Source of the DNA: Chitinophagaceae bacterium
Lineage (GTDB): Bacteria > Bacteroidota > Bacteroidia > Chitinophagales > Chitinophagaceae
DNA length: 53,944 nucleotides
Direction: 5' to 3'
Assembly (NCBI GenBank): GCA_947447825.1
Contig: CANFLL010000017.1
Location: 1 to 53,944, forward strand
How positions within the stretch are numbered: the first letter of the stretch is position 1; the number at the start of each line of letters is the position of its first letter. The position numbers and the translations under genes are program-made. The notes beneath the pieces were generated by a model. It saw nothing but the letters and a program-made list of their open reading frames with translations, had not been told where the DNA came from and made no database searches. Below are positions 26,930-35,245 of the stretch, in pieces.

Positions 26930-28138
26930 AGCAACTGCTTGTTTAACCAATGCTGCAGCTTCGCTCAATTGGATAGCTGATTGTACTTTCAATCCACTTT
27001 CATCAATCAATTTCTTAGCTTCTGTAGCATTAGTTCCTTGTAAACGAACGATGATTGGAATTTCTATATTGCCTAATTTATTGTAAGCTTCAATAACCCC
27101 AGCAGCAACACGGTCGCAACGAACAATACCACCAAAGATGTTTATCAAGATAGCTTTAACGTTAGGGTCTTTCATAATAATCCTAAAGCCAGCTTCAACA
27201 GTTTGTGCATTTGCAGTACCTCCTACGTCCAAGAAGTTTGCAGGCTCACCACCGCTCAATTTAATCATATCCATGGTTGCCATTGCCAAACCTGCCCCAT
27301 TCACCATACATCCCACGTTACCATCTAGCTTAACAAAGTTTAGGTTGAACTGACCAGCTTCTACTTCTGTAGGATCTTCTTCTGTAATGTCTCTAAGTTG
27401 AGCAATGTCAGCATGACGAGCCAAAGCGTTATCATCAATATTCATCTTACAATCCACTGCAATCATTTTGTCATCGCTGGTTTTGAAGAATGGATTAATT
27501 TCAATCATGTTTGCATCTAAACCAACATACGCATTGTACAAGTTAGTAACAAACTTTACACAGCTCTTGAAAGCTTCACCCGTCAATCCGAAATTAAAAG
27601 CGATTTTACGAGCTTGAAAAGGCAATAATCCACCTCCTGGATGAACTAGTTCCTTAAATATTTTATCAGGAGTATTGTGCGCCACTTCTTCAATGTCCAT
27701 ACCACCTTCGGTACTGTACATAATCACGTTTTGCCCTTTTGCCCTATCCAATAATATACTTAAATAGAATTCTTTTGTTGGGTTTGGTCCTTCATAGTAA
27801 ACGTCTTGAGCAACCAAGATTTTGTTTACTTTCTTACCAGCTTCGCCAGTTTGAATCGTAACCAAAGTGCCACCAAGAATACCTGTTGCAAAACTTGCTA
27901 TATCCTCAACGCTCTTGCCTACCTTAACACCGTTCATGCCGGTTTCTTTAACTTTTCCCTTACCACGACCACCAGCGTGGATTTGTGCTTTTACAACAGC
28001 AAATTTGTTGTTGGTTTCTGTTTTAATCTGACGGTAAGCTTCTTCAGCCGCCGCCACAGTTTCAACAGCTATGCCTTCTTGAACTGGCACATTATACTTT
28101 TTCAGTAATTCCTTTGCCTGATACTCGTGTAAATTCAT
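26927..28138 (-). CDS. sucC: Succinyl-CoA ligase [ADP/GDP-forming], beta subunit
   Basis: A 403-residue protein of normal length. ATP-grasp domain (MNLHEYQAKELLKKYNVPVQEG; VKAQIHAGGRGKGKVKETG), EINPFF and DCKMNIDDNALAR metal/nucleotide-binding parts, and a C-terminal CoA-ligase flavodoxin-like domain (LDVGGTANAQTVEAGFRII, LINIFGGIVRCDRVA). Partner of SucD encoded at 13.1-13.9 kb. A -7-like TATCTTCG is at 28157-28164 (minus strand), about 20 bp before the ATG. It is terminated independently, so it is a monocistronic unit. Confidence 0.96.
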   Translation of the reverse strand: MNLHEYQAKELLKKYNVPVQEGIAVETVAAAEEAYRQIKTETNNKFAVVKAQIHAGGRGKGKVKETGMNGVKVGKSVEDIASFATGILGGTLVTIQTGEAGKKVNKILVAQDVYYEGPNPTKEFYLSILLDRAKGQNVIMYSTEGGMDIEEVAHNTPDKIFKELVHPGGGLLPFQARKIAFNFGLTGEAFKSCVKFVTNLYNAYVGLDANMIEINPFFKTSDDKMIAVDCKMNIDDNALARHADIAQLRDITEEDPTEVEAGQFNLNFVKLDGNVGCMVNGAGLAMATMDMIKLSGGEPANFLDVGGTANAQTVEAGFRIIMKDPNVKAILINIFGGIVRCDRVAAGVIEAYNKLGNIEIPIIVRLQGTNATEAKKLIDESGLKVQSAIQLSEAAALVKQAVA

Positions 28139-28242
28139 ATTATTTAAAAATTTTGCCGAAGATAAGAGAATCTATATTAGTCTAAAACGAATTGATTGTA
28201 AATTTTACTATTTATTCTGTGAAAACGTTGTAGGGCGGGTTT

Positions 28243-28312
28243 ACCGCAAACCGTTTACCGTTAACCGAAGCGACAAACAACGGTAAACGGTTAACGGTCG
28301 GCGGTTAATGGC
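28243..28312. repeat. Heptamer-register hairpin element overlapping the 3' end of ctlX
   Basis: Ten 7-mers in exact register: ACCGCAA, ACCGTTT, ACCGTTA, ACCGAAG, CGACAAA, CAACGGT, AAACGGT, TAACGGT, CGGCGGT, TAATGGC. The polarity flips at the middle, so either strand can form a long hairpin. The last codons of ctlX and its stop codon (28291-28293) lie inside the element. It is more GC-rich than the other heptamer elements. Confidence 0.9.
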
Positions 28313-29208
28313 AAGAACACTTCTGCCATCATACACCTTGTACTTCCGCCACCATTTGTTTCGATGGTAGTAATATCGCTGTGAATGATTTTATTGAATG
28401 ACTCCAAAGTTTTAAGTTGATTAGCCTCTAAACTATTGTAGGCCTGTGTACTCATCACCAAAAACTTCTCGCCCTGTTCATTCTTCACTTGTAGCATATT
28501 TCCTGCAAAGTGATTAAGTTGATGATAGCTAATGTCAACTATCTGTTTTCCACTGCTTTCAAGTGCTTTCACCAAATAATCTCTTTCAAATTCTTCGGTT
28601 ATTGATGCCAAACAAATAACCACATAAGCATCGGCCATACACATCATTACATTGGTATGATAGATTGGGTTGCCGCCCTCGTCATTAGCCGTAAAAGCAA
28701 TTGGAGTATAGTTCATAGACTTGCAAAACTCGCGTAGCACAAACTTATTTGTTCTTTGAGACAAACAAGCGTATGCCATCTGATTAGTTCTGTCTAGAAC
28801 CATGCTTCCAGTACCTTCCAGATAGGTTTGGTTGGCTTCATAAACAGAAAAATCGATGGTATATTTAACCGTAAACTTCTGTTTTATAACATCTAATACA
28901 TGTGGTTTACGCTCCAATCTTCTGTTAGCAGCAAACATCGGATATAGGCAAACAGTACCATTGCTATGAAAAGAAACCCAATTGTTTGGAAAAATAGAAT
29001 CTGGTGTATGTGGTTCGGGCGTGTCTTGAACTAAGGTTACATTAATTCCATTTGCCGTAAGCTTTTCTACAAAGGCATCAAACTCGGCTAATGCTTTTGT
29101 TTGCACATTATCCTTACTGGCAGTAGCATCCTGAAATAAATTGTTTACCGCCGTTTCTTTGTTAAAATCAAATCGAGAAGGGCGTATCATTAGTATGTGT
29201 GAAGTCAT
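28291..29208 (-). CDS. ctlX: Citrulline utilisation hydrolase, CtlX-type (amidinotransferase fold)
   Basis: A 305-residue cytosolic protein of the guanidino-group-modifying superfamily. The N-terminus MTSHILMIRPSRFDFNKETAVNN is typical of CtlX; FPNNWVSFHSNGTVCLYPM carries the conserved Asn-rich substrate loop, EGTGSMVLDR the Glu/Asp site, HTNVMMC the His, and C292 in NGGGSTRCMMAEV the nucleophile. Related enzymes hydrolyse arginine, citrulline or dimethylarginine. The C-terminal LTADR residues and stop codon are encoded by a heptamer repeat, and the ATG is the last three bases of another (AATTATG). It follows the helicase gene by 31 bp on the same strand. Confidence 0.88.
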   Translation of the reverse strand: MTSHILMIRPSRFDFNKETAVNNLFQDATASKDNVQTKALAEFDAFVEKLTANGINVTLVQDTPEPHTPDSIFPNNWVSFHSNGTVCLYPMFAANRRLERKPHVLDVIKQKFTVKYTIDFSVYEANQTYLEGTGSMVLDRTNQMAYACLSQRTNKFVLREFCKSMNYTPIAFTANDEGGNPIYHTNVMMCMADAYVVICLASITEEFERDYLVKALESSGKQIVDISYHQLNHFAGNMLQVKNEQGEKFLVMSTQAYNSLEANQLKTLESFNKIIHSDITTIETNGGGSTRCMMAEVFLPLTADR

Positions 29209-29240
29209 AATTATTAATTGTCAATTCTAAATTGAAATCC
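29206..29240 (-). repeat. Heptamer-register element filling the helicase-ctlX gap
   Basis: Plus-strand 7-mers CATAATT, ATTAATT, GTCAATT, CTAAATT, GAAATCC (29206-29240) fill the gap exactly from the helicase stop codon to the ctlX start codon; the ctlX ATG is the end of AATTATG on the coding strand. Confidence 0.8.
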
Positions 29241-31975
29241 TATTTTTCCCATTTAATCTCTGGGTTAATTATGTAGCATCCTCGTTTAATGCGTTGAAAT
29301 GCCGACTTGCAACCTGTGTTTTCTGATCTACTAATTTCATTTGAAGCCATAATGCTATTAATGTAGGTTCTGTTTTTGCGATAAGGAGGCAATACTTCAT
29401 CTGGCATTAAAGCGGCTATTGCTTCCAAATTATCCATATCAAAATATCCTGTAATGTAAGGTGGTCGTTCGCTATTTTCAAAAGTTACTTGTACTTTCTC
29501 TTTTTGTATAGCCTCTTTCGTTCTCATGGCAATAAGCAAAAAGAAGAGCATGTGATGGCTGCCCACTTGAATGGTTCGTTTGCCCTCTTGAAACGAAATG
29601 ATAGAAGGTTTCACCAAATGCCATAACTGTTTCATGGTTTGAAGGGTTGCCATTTGAGGTTGCTTGGTTAGCGTGGTTTTATAAAAGCCTTCCACTAAAT
29701 AATCAATAGCAAACCATCCTTTTTGGTCAACGGCTTTTAGGGGGATATTAAGTTTTAAAAGTTCTAAACTTAATGCTATTTGTCCGTGGTTTAAGGAAAG
29801 CATGAGCGCATTGATCCCTTCATCTGTAGTAAAGTTGATGCCATATTTGTTGATAACTGCCAATACACCTTGCTTTTGCCCAAGCCGAATGTTCTTTGCA
29901 AATTCTTTCCTATGCACCCTCAATTCTCGCATGTACAACATAGCACGTTGAAGCTTCAGATTCGCCAATTCTTCAATCCAGTCATAGCGTTGATGGTTAG
30001 TGGCATATTCAAAAAGCTGCTTTCTTTCTTTTTTAACCTCTTCTTCTTTCTTAGCAGAATCTAGGGCTAATGTTTTAATTCGCTCCAACTGCTCCTCACT
30101 AATATATTCATAACCCAAATATTTTGCTCTAATTTGTTCCGCTTGCTCATACTTTCCTTGGTCTTGCAGGCGTTGTGCTTCTGCTAACCATTCCTCTTTT
30201 GTCGATTTTGTTTCAGTTACTTGAATCTCCTTTTTCGTTTCTACTAGTTGTAGTAGTTGCAAGGCTGGGTGGGTAACTTTCTTCTCAAATAAATAAATAT
30301 TCTTTACTGCACGAGTGATGGCTACATAAAATGAGTTGATATAAAACTTATATACCTCCGCATCTTTATCGTTTTTATTAGCTGATCGATTATATTGGAG
30401 CTCTTCTTGCAAAAGATCTTCGGGCGTTACGCCATTGATAATTTCTTTAAACTCTCCTTCATGGTTTGAGATAAAGTTTACCAAGATTACATTTTCATAT
30501 TCCAAACCCTTTGCTTCTTGAACGCTAAACACCAATGGCGTTTTAAAAAACTTTCTGGCTTCTTCCTTAAATGCACCATCGGTCACAATCACTGCAAATC
30601 GTGTACTGTTTTGTGTACGCCTATTTAGTTCTGCCTTCTTTTTGTCATCATCGGTGTAAAGGATGGCTTCACTAGCAGCTTTGCTAATGGTATTTACCAA
30701 ATAATTACTCTCTCTATCAATGGAGCCGAAGCGTGTATTCTTTATTTTAAGAAGATTATTACTCAATGCCACCACTTGTGGACTATTTCGATAATTAGTT
30801 TGCAGCACTTTAATCTGGCTACTACTATCGTGTTTTGAATTAGCGGCAGTTTGATGAAAATAGGTTTTTACCTTACTCCATGAAAAGAAGTTAGGGTGCA
30901 CTATCTGATTGCTATCTCCGGTAAGAATGAAATGTGAAGGATTTATGAGCGATTGAAGAATACACTTCAATTGTACATTGGTAATATCTTGCACCTCATC
31001 AATCATGATATAATCATATCGAGGTTTAATTTTTTCAAGGTATTCAAAGCACAGAATGTTGCTATCAAAATGATTTGTTTCTTTTAGCCATGCAAGATAT
31101 TTTAGAAAGAATGGATATAGTTTTTGCCTGTCCTCTAAGCTAAAAATGGATTGCTTAACGCCAAGTTCCAGATATTCTTTCTCCGAAAGATAGGCAGTGT
31201 GTGTGGGTGAACCTGTTATTACACCTTTGAATTCTTCGAATACCCTGTACGGTTCATTGATGCGTAGAGACTGCGAATGTTTGGCAAACCAAGGGGCAAA
31301 CGATCGAAAGTTTATTTCAGTACCTACTGGTTTTTCCCAGCTAGCAAGATAATCATTGAGTGAAAGGAACTCTGCTTCCTGATGTTCGTTCTCATAACCT
31401 GAAGAGAAATAAAGTGCAGAGGCATTCTCAACTAAAAACTTCGACAATGAAATGTAAGCAACCGATCCTGGCAGTGTCTTTAGCTTTTCTAACACCACGG
31501 CTGTTTTGCCACTACCGGCCGAACCAATTATAATGAGTGGAGGTTGCAGATCGAGTACTTGTAATTGAAGTTCATCGAATGAGATAAACTTATTTAGTAA
31601 GTGAATAGATTTGTTTTTTGGGTGCAAATAACTTAGCTCTGGTAATGATTTTTTACTTTCTGTTTTATCTTCTGAAAAGGGAATCAATTTGTCTTCATCA
31701 GGAAAGGTTGCCCCCCTTAAAAAGCGGCTATGGGCATAATTATGATCTTTTATTATTTCTAATAAAAGCAAATGTTTTTGTTCTTTATAGCTCACGATGC
31801 TAAAGAGTAAACGATCCTTAATGTCCAATCTTGCTCTATAAAACCCTGTTTCGCCCATCTTGCGAACATCAGCACTATCAAAATCTCCTTTTTGTAGCTG
31901 ACTGATCGTTTTGCCAAATGATTTCTCTATACTTTTAATGTTTAAATCACTATGATAAAGAATATTATACGTCAT
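29240..31975 (-). CDS. UvrD-like SF1 helicase with N-terminal RelE-like domain and ankyrin-like C-terminus
   Basis: A 911-residue cytosolic protein. Residues about 1-90 look like a RelE/ParE-type fold (VRKMGETGFYRARLDIKDRLLFSIVSYKEQKHLLLLEIIKDHNY). Residues 140-570 are a superfamily 1 helicase: Walker A GSAGSGKT (151-158), DEVQD (325-329), TGDSNQIVHP (351-360), QTNYRNSPQVV (391-401), SVQEAKGLEYENVIL (483-497) and FYVAITRA (548-555). About 590-665 is a charged coiled coil, and 710-760 contains an ankyrin-like pair (GINALMLSLNHGQIALSLELLKLNIPLKAVDQKGW). No RelE antitoxin gene is adjacent. The domain mix suggests RNA- or DNA-associated quality control or defence, but no function is proven. Transcribed with ctlX. 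Confidence 0.85.
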   Translation of the reverse strand: MTYNILYHSDLNIKSIEKSFGKTISQLQKGDFDSADVRKMGETGFYRARLDIKDRLLFSIVSYKEQKHLLLLEIIKDHNYAHSRFLRGATFPDEDKLIPFSEDKTESKKSLPELSYLHPKNKSIHLLNKFISFDELQLQVLDLQPPLIIIGSAGSGKTAVVLEKLKTLPGSVAYISLSKFLVENASALYFSSGYENEHQEAEFLSLNDYLASWEKPVGTEINFRSFAPWFAKHSQSLRINEPYRVFEEFKGVITGSPTHTAYLSEKEYLELGVKQSIFSLEDRQKLYPFFLKYLAWLKETNHFDSNILCFEYLEKIKPRYDYIMIDEVQDITNVQLKCILQSLINPSHFILTGDSNQIVHPNFFSWSKVKTYFHQTAANSKHDSSSQIKVLQTNYRNSPQVVALSNNLLKIKNTRFGSIDRESNYLVNTISKAASEAILYTDDDKKKAELNRRTQNSTRFAVIVTDGAFKEEARKFFKTPLVFSVQEAKGLEYENVILVNFISNHEGEFKEIINGVTPEDLLQEELQYNRSANKNDKDAEVYKFYINSFYVAITRAVKNIYLFEKKVTHPALQLLQLVETKKEIQVTETKSTKEEWLAEAQRLQDQGKYEQAEQIRAKYLGYEYISEEQLERIKTLALDSAKKEEEVKKERKQLFEYATNHQRYDWIEELANLKLQRAMLYMRELRVHRKEFAKNIRLGQKQGVLAVINKYGINFTTDEGINALMLSLNHGQIALSLELLKLNIPLKAVDQKGWFAIDYLVEGFYKTTLTKQPQMATLQTMKQLWHLVKPSIISFQEGKRTIQVGSHHMLFFLLIAMRTKEAIQKEKVQVTFENSERPPYITGYFDMDNLEAIAALMPDEVLPPYRKNRTYINSIMASNEISRSENTGCKSAFQRIKRGCYIINPEIKWEK

Positions 31976-32842
31976 TGGGCAATATTAAACAACATCAATA
32001 AATTTTTTATTAAATGTGCAAAAACTATTGGTGCGTGTAAATAGTAAAAGGTTACTTCATAGGTTATGGGTGTTAGTATTTATTTTGTAGGTAAGTAGTT
32101 GAATTGAAATAAACAACATTTTTCTTTGTTCAACTATGGAGGGTAATTTAACAGCAAAGCCCGCAATTTTTTTTTGCAAAGAATTTGAAAAGAAAGAAGT
32201 AATTAAGTTGAATCGTTGCTTTTTGTGGACGCAAAGATTTAGCTTGTAAATGTGTCATTTATTTTAAGTTGACTACTTAATAGGCATCTGATTATTCGTT
32301 ATAAGTAATAATGCAAATCAAGGGTTGAATTTGTGTTGAGGTAGGATATAAATTGTAATAGTTGCGAGTACCAACGTCATAGTTGTGAGTACCAACGTCA
32401 TAGTTGTGAGTACCAACGTCATAGTTGTGAGTACCAACGTCATAGTTGTGAGTACCAACGTCATAGTTGCGAGTACCAACGTCATAGTTGTGAGTACCAA
32501 CGTCATAGTTGCGAGTACCAACGTCATAGTTGCGAGTACCAACGTCATAGTTGTGAATACCTGTCGTTAGTGATTATTTTGTAGTTTAAAAACAACCGGT
32601 TTGCTCCTTCTATGCATAAACTATTGCAACTAATTTTATCAATCACATTTTACATTGCGGTTTCCTTACGGAAATGTTTTTTGAACAATGTTGTTAAATT
32701 ATTTTTCAAGAAACAAAGCTGTAATCTTTTATGATCAAGTGAATTATCATTCTTATCTTTCCAATCATTAAATCATTGGTATAATAACTATCATTGCAAA
32801 AAGTAATTACATTATGTTTCAATCATCAGTTAATAATTATCA
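31976..32842. other. AT-rich gap between the helicase gene and queG
   Basis: Besides array C and the heptamer element at 32821-32869, I see no gene here. The short frames across array C on both strands are by-products of its 21-bp period. Confidence 0.6.
32361..32570. repeat. Array C: ten near-identical 21-bp units
   Basis: The unit GTTGTGAGTACCAACGTCATA starts at 32361, 32382, 32403, 32424, 32445, 32466, 32487, 32508, 32529 and 32550 (last one partial). The only variation among full units is T/C at the fifth base (GTTGT or GTTGC). Each has the interrupted dyad GTTG...CAAC with GTAC between. It is the most homogeneous array in the window, implying recent expansion or active homogenisation. 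Confidence 0.97.
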
Positions 32843-32869
32843 ATTATAAATTCTCAATTAGAAAATAAC
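32821..32869 (+). repeat. Heptamer-register element at the 5' end of queG
   Basis: Seven 7-mers in register: AATCATC, AGTTAAT, AATTATC, AATTATA, AATTCTC, AATTAGA, AAATAAC. The likely non-ATG start of queG lies within it. Confidence 0.75.
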
Positions 32870-33781
32870 ACCCTCTTCGTCAAACAAACTGCTAGGCAGT
32901 TGGGTTTCGATTATTGTGGCATTGCCAAGGCAGAACAACTTGGTGATGATGCTAAAAGATTGGAGCAATGGTTGTTAAAAGGTATGAATGGATCGATGGA
33001 TTATATGGCAAATCATTTTGATTTGCGCATTGATCCTACCAAACTTTTGCCAGGTGCTAAGAGTGTAATTACTTTGTTGAAGAACTATTATCCATCACAA
33101 AAGCAAGTAATTGATAGTCCTAAGGTTTCAAAATATGCCTACGGAAAAGATTATCACGAGGTGATAAGAAAACAATTAAAGAACTTTTTGCAAGAGATGA
33201 ATGACCAGATAGGGGAGGTGCATGGTCGTGGTTTTGTGGATTCAGCCCCTGTGTTAGAAAGAAGTTGGGCGATTAAAAGTGGATTAGGATGGGTGGGCAA
33301 AAATGGTAACCTGATTAATAAACAACAAGGATCGTTCTTTTTTATTGCTACCCTTATTGTAGATGTTGAATTGAAATATGATGATGTATATATCAAAGAC
33401 TATTGCGGTAGCTGCACAAAATGTATTGATGCCTGCCCAACAGAAGCCATTTTGCCAAACAAAGTGGTGGATGGAAGTAAGTGTATTAGTTATTTTACGA
33501 TTGAATTAAAGGATCAATTAATCCCCAACAACATGAACGGTAAGTTTGACGACTGGATGTTTGGGTGCGATACCTGCCAAGATGTCTGCCCATGGAATAG
33601 ATTTAGTAAGCCTCATACTGAAGAAGCGTTTAATCCGTTAAATGAAATTTTAACTTACAAAACTTCCGATTGGGAATTGTTGACAGAAGAAAGATTTAAA
33701 GAAATATTCAGACATTCTCCTCTTAAACGCACTAAATATGCAGGCATAAGAAGAAATTTAAGATTTATTTCTATCAGTTGA
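32843..33781 (+). CDS. queG: Epoxyqueuosine reductase
   Basis: It reduces epoxyqueuosine to queuosine in tRNA, the last step of queuosine synthesis, using cobalamin and two [4Fe-4S] clusters. Seen: GFDYCGIAKAE at the N-terminus, ERSWAIKSGLGWVGKNGN, the cluster motifs CGSCTKCIDACPTEA and CDTCQDVCPWN. A TTG at 32900 gives 293 residues, but the frame upstream (ENNTLFVKQTARQLGF) matches the first helix of the family, and no ATG, GTG or TTG precedes it before the in-frame stop at 32834. ATT 32843 is my best start; it is uncertain. Confidence 0.9.
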   Translation: MINSQLENNTLFVKQTARQLGFDYCGIAKAEQLGDDAKRLEQWLLKGMNGSMDYMANHFDLRIDPTKLLPGAKSVITLLKNYYPSQKQVIDSPKVSKYAYGKDYHEVIRKQLKNFLQEMNDQIGEVHGRGFVDSAPVLERSWAIKSGLGWVGKNGNLINKQQGSFFFIATLIVDVELKYDDVYIKDYCGSCTKCIDACPTEAILPNKVVDGSKCISYFTIELKDQLIPNNMNGKFDDWMFGCDTCQDVCPWNRFSKPHTEEAFNPLNEILTYKTSDWELLTEERFKEIFRHSPLKRTKYAGIRRNLRFISIS

Positions 33782-33836
33782 GCGTCTTAAATAATTATCA
33801 TCTATTCTTCCAACTCACTATTTTTTATTTACGATC

Positions 33837-33878
33837 AACTTTTGACTCTTAATTTTCAATTTCAACTTTTTATTTATG
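33837..33878 (+). repeat. Heptamer-register element ending in the next start codon
   Basis: 7-mers AACTTTT, GACTCTT, AATTTTC, AATTTCA, ACTTTTT, ATTTATG; the final ATG is the start codon of the following gene. Confidence 0.75.
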
Positions 33879-34379
33879 ATAAATTTCACCACCACACTAA
33901 AGAAGTTTAGGGAGCAGGGAGAGAAAACGGGTTGGACTTATATTGAGGTATCAGCCGAAATTGCTCAACAACTAAAATCCAATTATAAAAAGAGTTACAG
34001 GGTAAAGATAACACTTGATGGTGTTTTGTTTGAAGCCGTGGCAATGGTGCCAATGGGAGAGGGGAACTTTATTTTAGCCATAAATGCGACCATGCGAAAA
34101 GAAATAGGTAAGCAAAAAGGCGAAAGTGTGCAGGTTACAATGGAGGTGGATGAGAAAGGATATGTACTAAATGCCGACTTTGTGGCTTGCTTAGAAGATG
34201 ACAACAAAGCGTCAGAATATTTTTATTCTTTGCCACAAGGTCATCAAAACTACTTTAGCAAATGGATAGAAAGTGCAAAAACAATCGAGACCAAGACTAA
34301 GCGAATTGCTAACAGTATAACTTATCTTTCAAAAGGGCTTGGCTATGCAGATATGATAAAGGGAACAAAAAAAATATGA
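33876..34379 (+). CDS. DUF1905/YdeI-OmpD-associated family protein
   Basis: A 167-residue cytosolic protein. The first ~95 residues are a DUF1905-type beta barrel (FTTTLKKFREQGEKTGWTYIEVSAEIAQQL, YRVKITLDGVLFEAVAMVPMGEGNFILAINATMRKEIGKQKGESVQVTMEVDE). The tail (about 120-165; YFYSLPQGHQNYFSKWIESAKTIETKTKRIANSITYLSKGL) is the 'bacteriocin-protection' YdeI-type helical end. Function unknown. Both ends are framed by heptamer elements: the start codon is part of ATTTATG and the TGA stop part of ATATGAA. Confidence 0.85.
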   Translation: MINFTTTLKKFREQGEKTGWTYIEVSAEIAQQLKSNYKKSYRVKITLDGVLFEAVAMVPMGEGNFILAINATMRKEIGKQKGESVQVTMEVDEKGYVLNADFVACLEDDNKASEYFYSLPQGHQNYFSKWIESAKTIETKTKRIANSITYLSKGLGYADMIKGTKKI

Positions 34380-34450
34380 AATATGAAATATGAAATACAG
34401 GAAAGAGTTTCATACTTAATTCTCCATACTTCATATCTCATACTCTTAAA
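34374..34450. repeat. Heptamer-register hairpin element filling a convergent gap
   Basis: Eleven 7-mers in exact register: ATATGAA x3, ATACAGG, AAAGAGT, TTCATAC, TTAATTC, TCCATAC, TTCATAT, CTCATAC, TCTTAAA. The first stop codon (34377-34379) is inside the first unit and the opposing gene's stop begins at 34451, so the element fills the whole gap. Its two halves are complementary and could serve as a bidirectional terminator. Confidence 0.9.
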
Positions 34451-35245
34451 CTAATTAAACACTTTTTGAACTTTCTGCACTGTGTGTGCATTGAAATACC
34501 CTAATGCTCCATTTGATACATTGCTTGTTGGGTTTGAAGGTGAAGTTGGTTGACCATTGGTTGGGTCTTGACCACTTAACTCCTTAAAGTAAGTGAAGTT
34601 AGGTTTGTCAATGCACTGCATTTCTACTTTTACAGTATCTCCGATCTGAATGTAAGTACTATCATTATTAAGTTGACGTGCAATGTATTTGCCATCAGAT
34701 AAACGGTCATTGAAAACAAATATCTGTTTTAATGGTGTACTGTTAACGGTTTCCAGAAATCTGTAAGCATTGTAAATGCCAGCAATATCTTGAAAGTTTG
34801 GAATAGGATTGGTTGCCTTTCTACCAAAAAAGGCAGTTGTTAAAAAGGTTAGTGAATCTAAGAAAACCTGTTGAGGCATTGTGGAAACAGCAGTGTATTC
34901 TTTTCCTTCAGCATTAATATATAAGTGATAAGTATGCAATGGACTTCCCTTTGTGACATTTGTGGCATAAACTCCTGCCGAAACCTCAGATAATAAATCT
35001 GCAACTCCAGTTGAATCATCTGTTATTTTAACAATAGCACCACTAACGGTTGGGTACACATTGTCTGCAGAATAACTTACAGATTTGGTCAATTTTACTG
35101 TGTAAGGACCTGCTTCATTAGTAACATTTCCTTGAACCACCAATACAGGGGCAGCGTTATTAAGATCGACATTGATGATTTTTTTACAAGCTATTGCACT
35201 TGAAAACAACAAGATTGATAAGGTATATCTATTAAAAAGTTTCAT
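34451..35245 (-). CDS. DUF4249 outer-membrane lipoprotein
   Basis: A 264-residue lipoprotein: signal peptide with lipobox (SSAIAC, Cys about residue 20), then VDLNNAAPVLVVQGNVTNEAGPYTVKLTKSVSYSADN, the characteristic start of DUF4249, with tandem beta-rich domains. DUF4249 proteins are typically encoded next to a TonB-dependent receptor and are thought to be its surface partner, by analogy to SusD. Here the ATG comes directly after the receptor's stop codon, so the pair is one operon. The ligand is unknown. Confidence 0.88.
   Translation of the reverse strand: MKLFNRYTLSILLFSSAIACKKIINVDLNNAAPVLVVQGNVTNEAGPYTVKLTKSVSYSADNVYPTVSGAIVKITDDSTGVADLLSEVSAGVYATNVTKGSPLHTYHLYINAEGKEYTAVSTMPQQVFLDSLTFLTTAFFGRKATNPIPNFQDIAGIYNAYRFLETVNSTPLKQIFVFNDRLSDGKYIARQLNNDSTYIQIGDTVKVEMQCIDKPNFTYFKELSGQDPTNGQPTSPSNPTSNVSNGALGYFNAHTVQKVQKVFN

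Noticed and set aside
32318-32570. ORFs on both strands of array C
   Set aside because: Both are heptad translations of the same 21-bp unit; no plausible start context.
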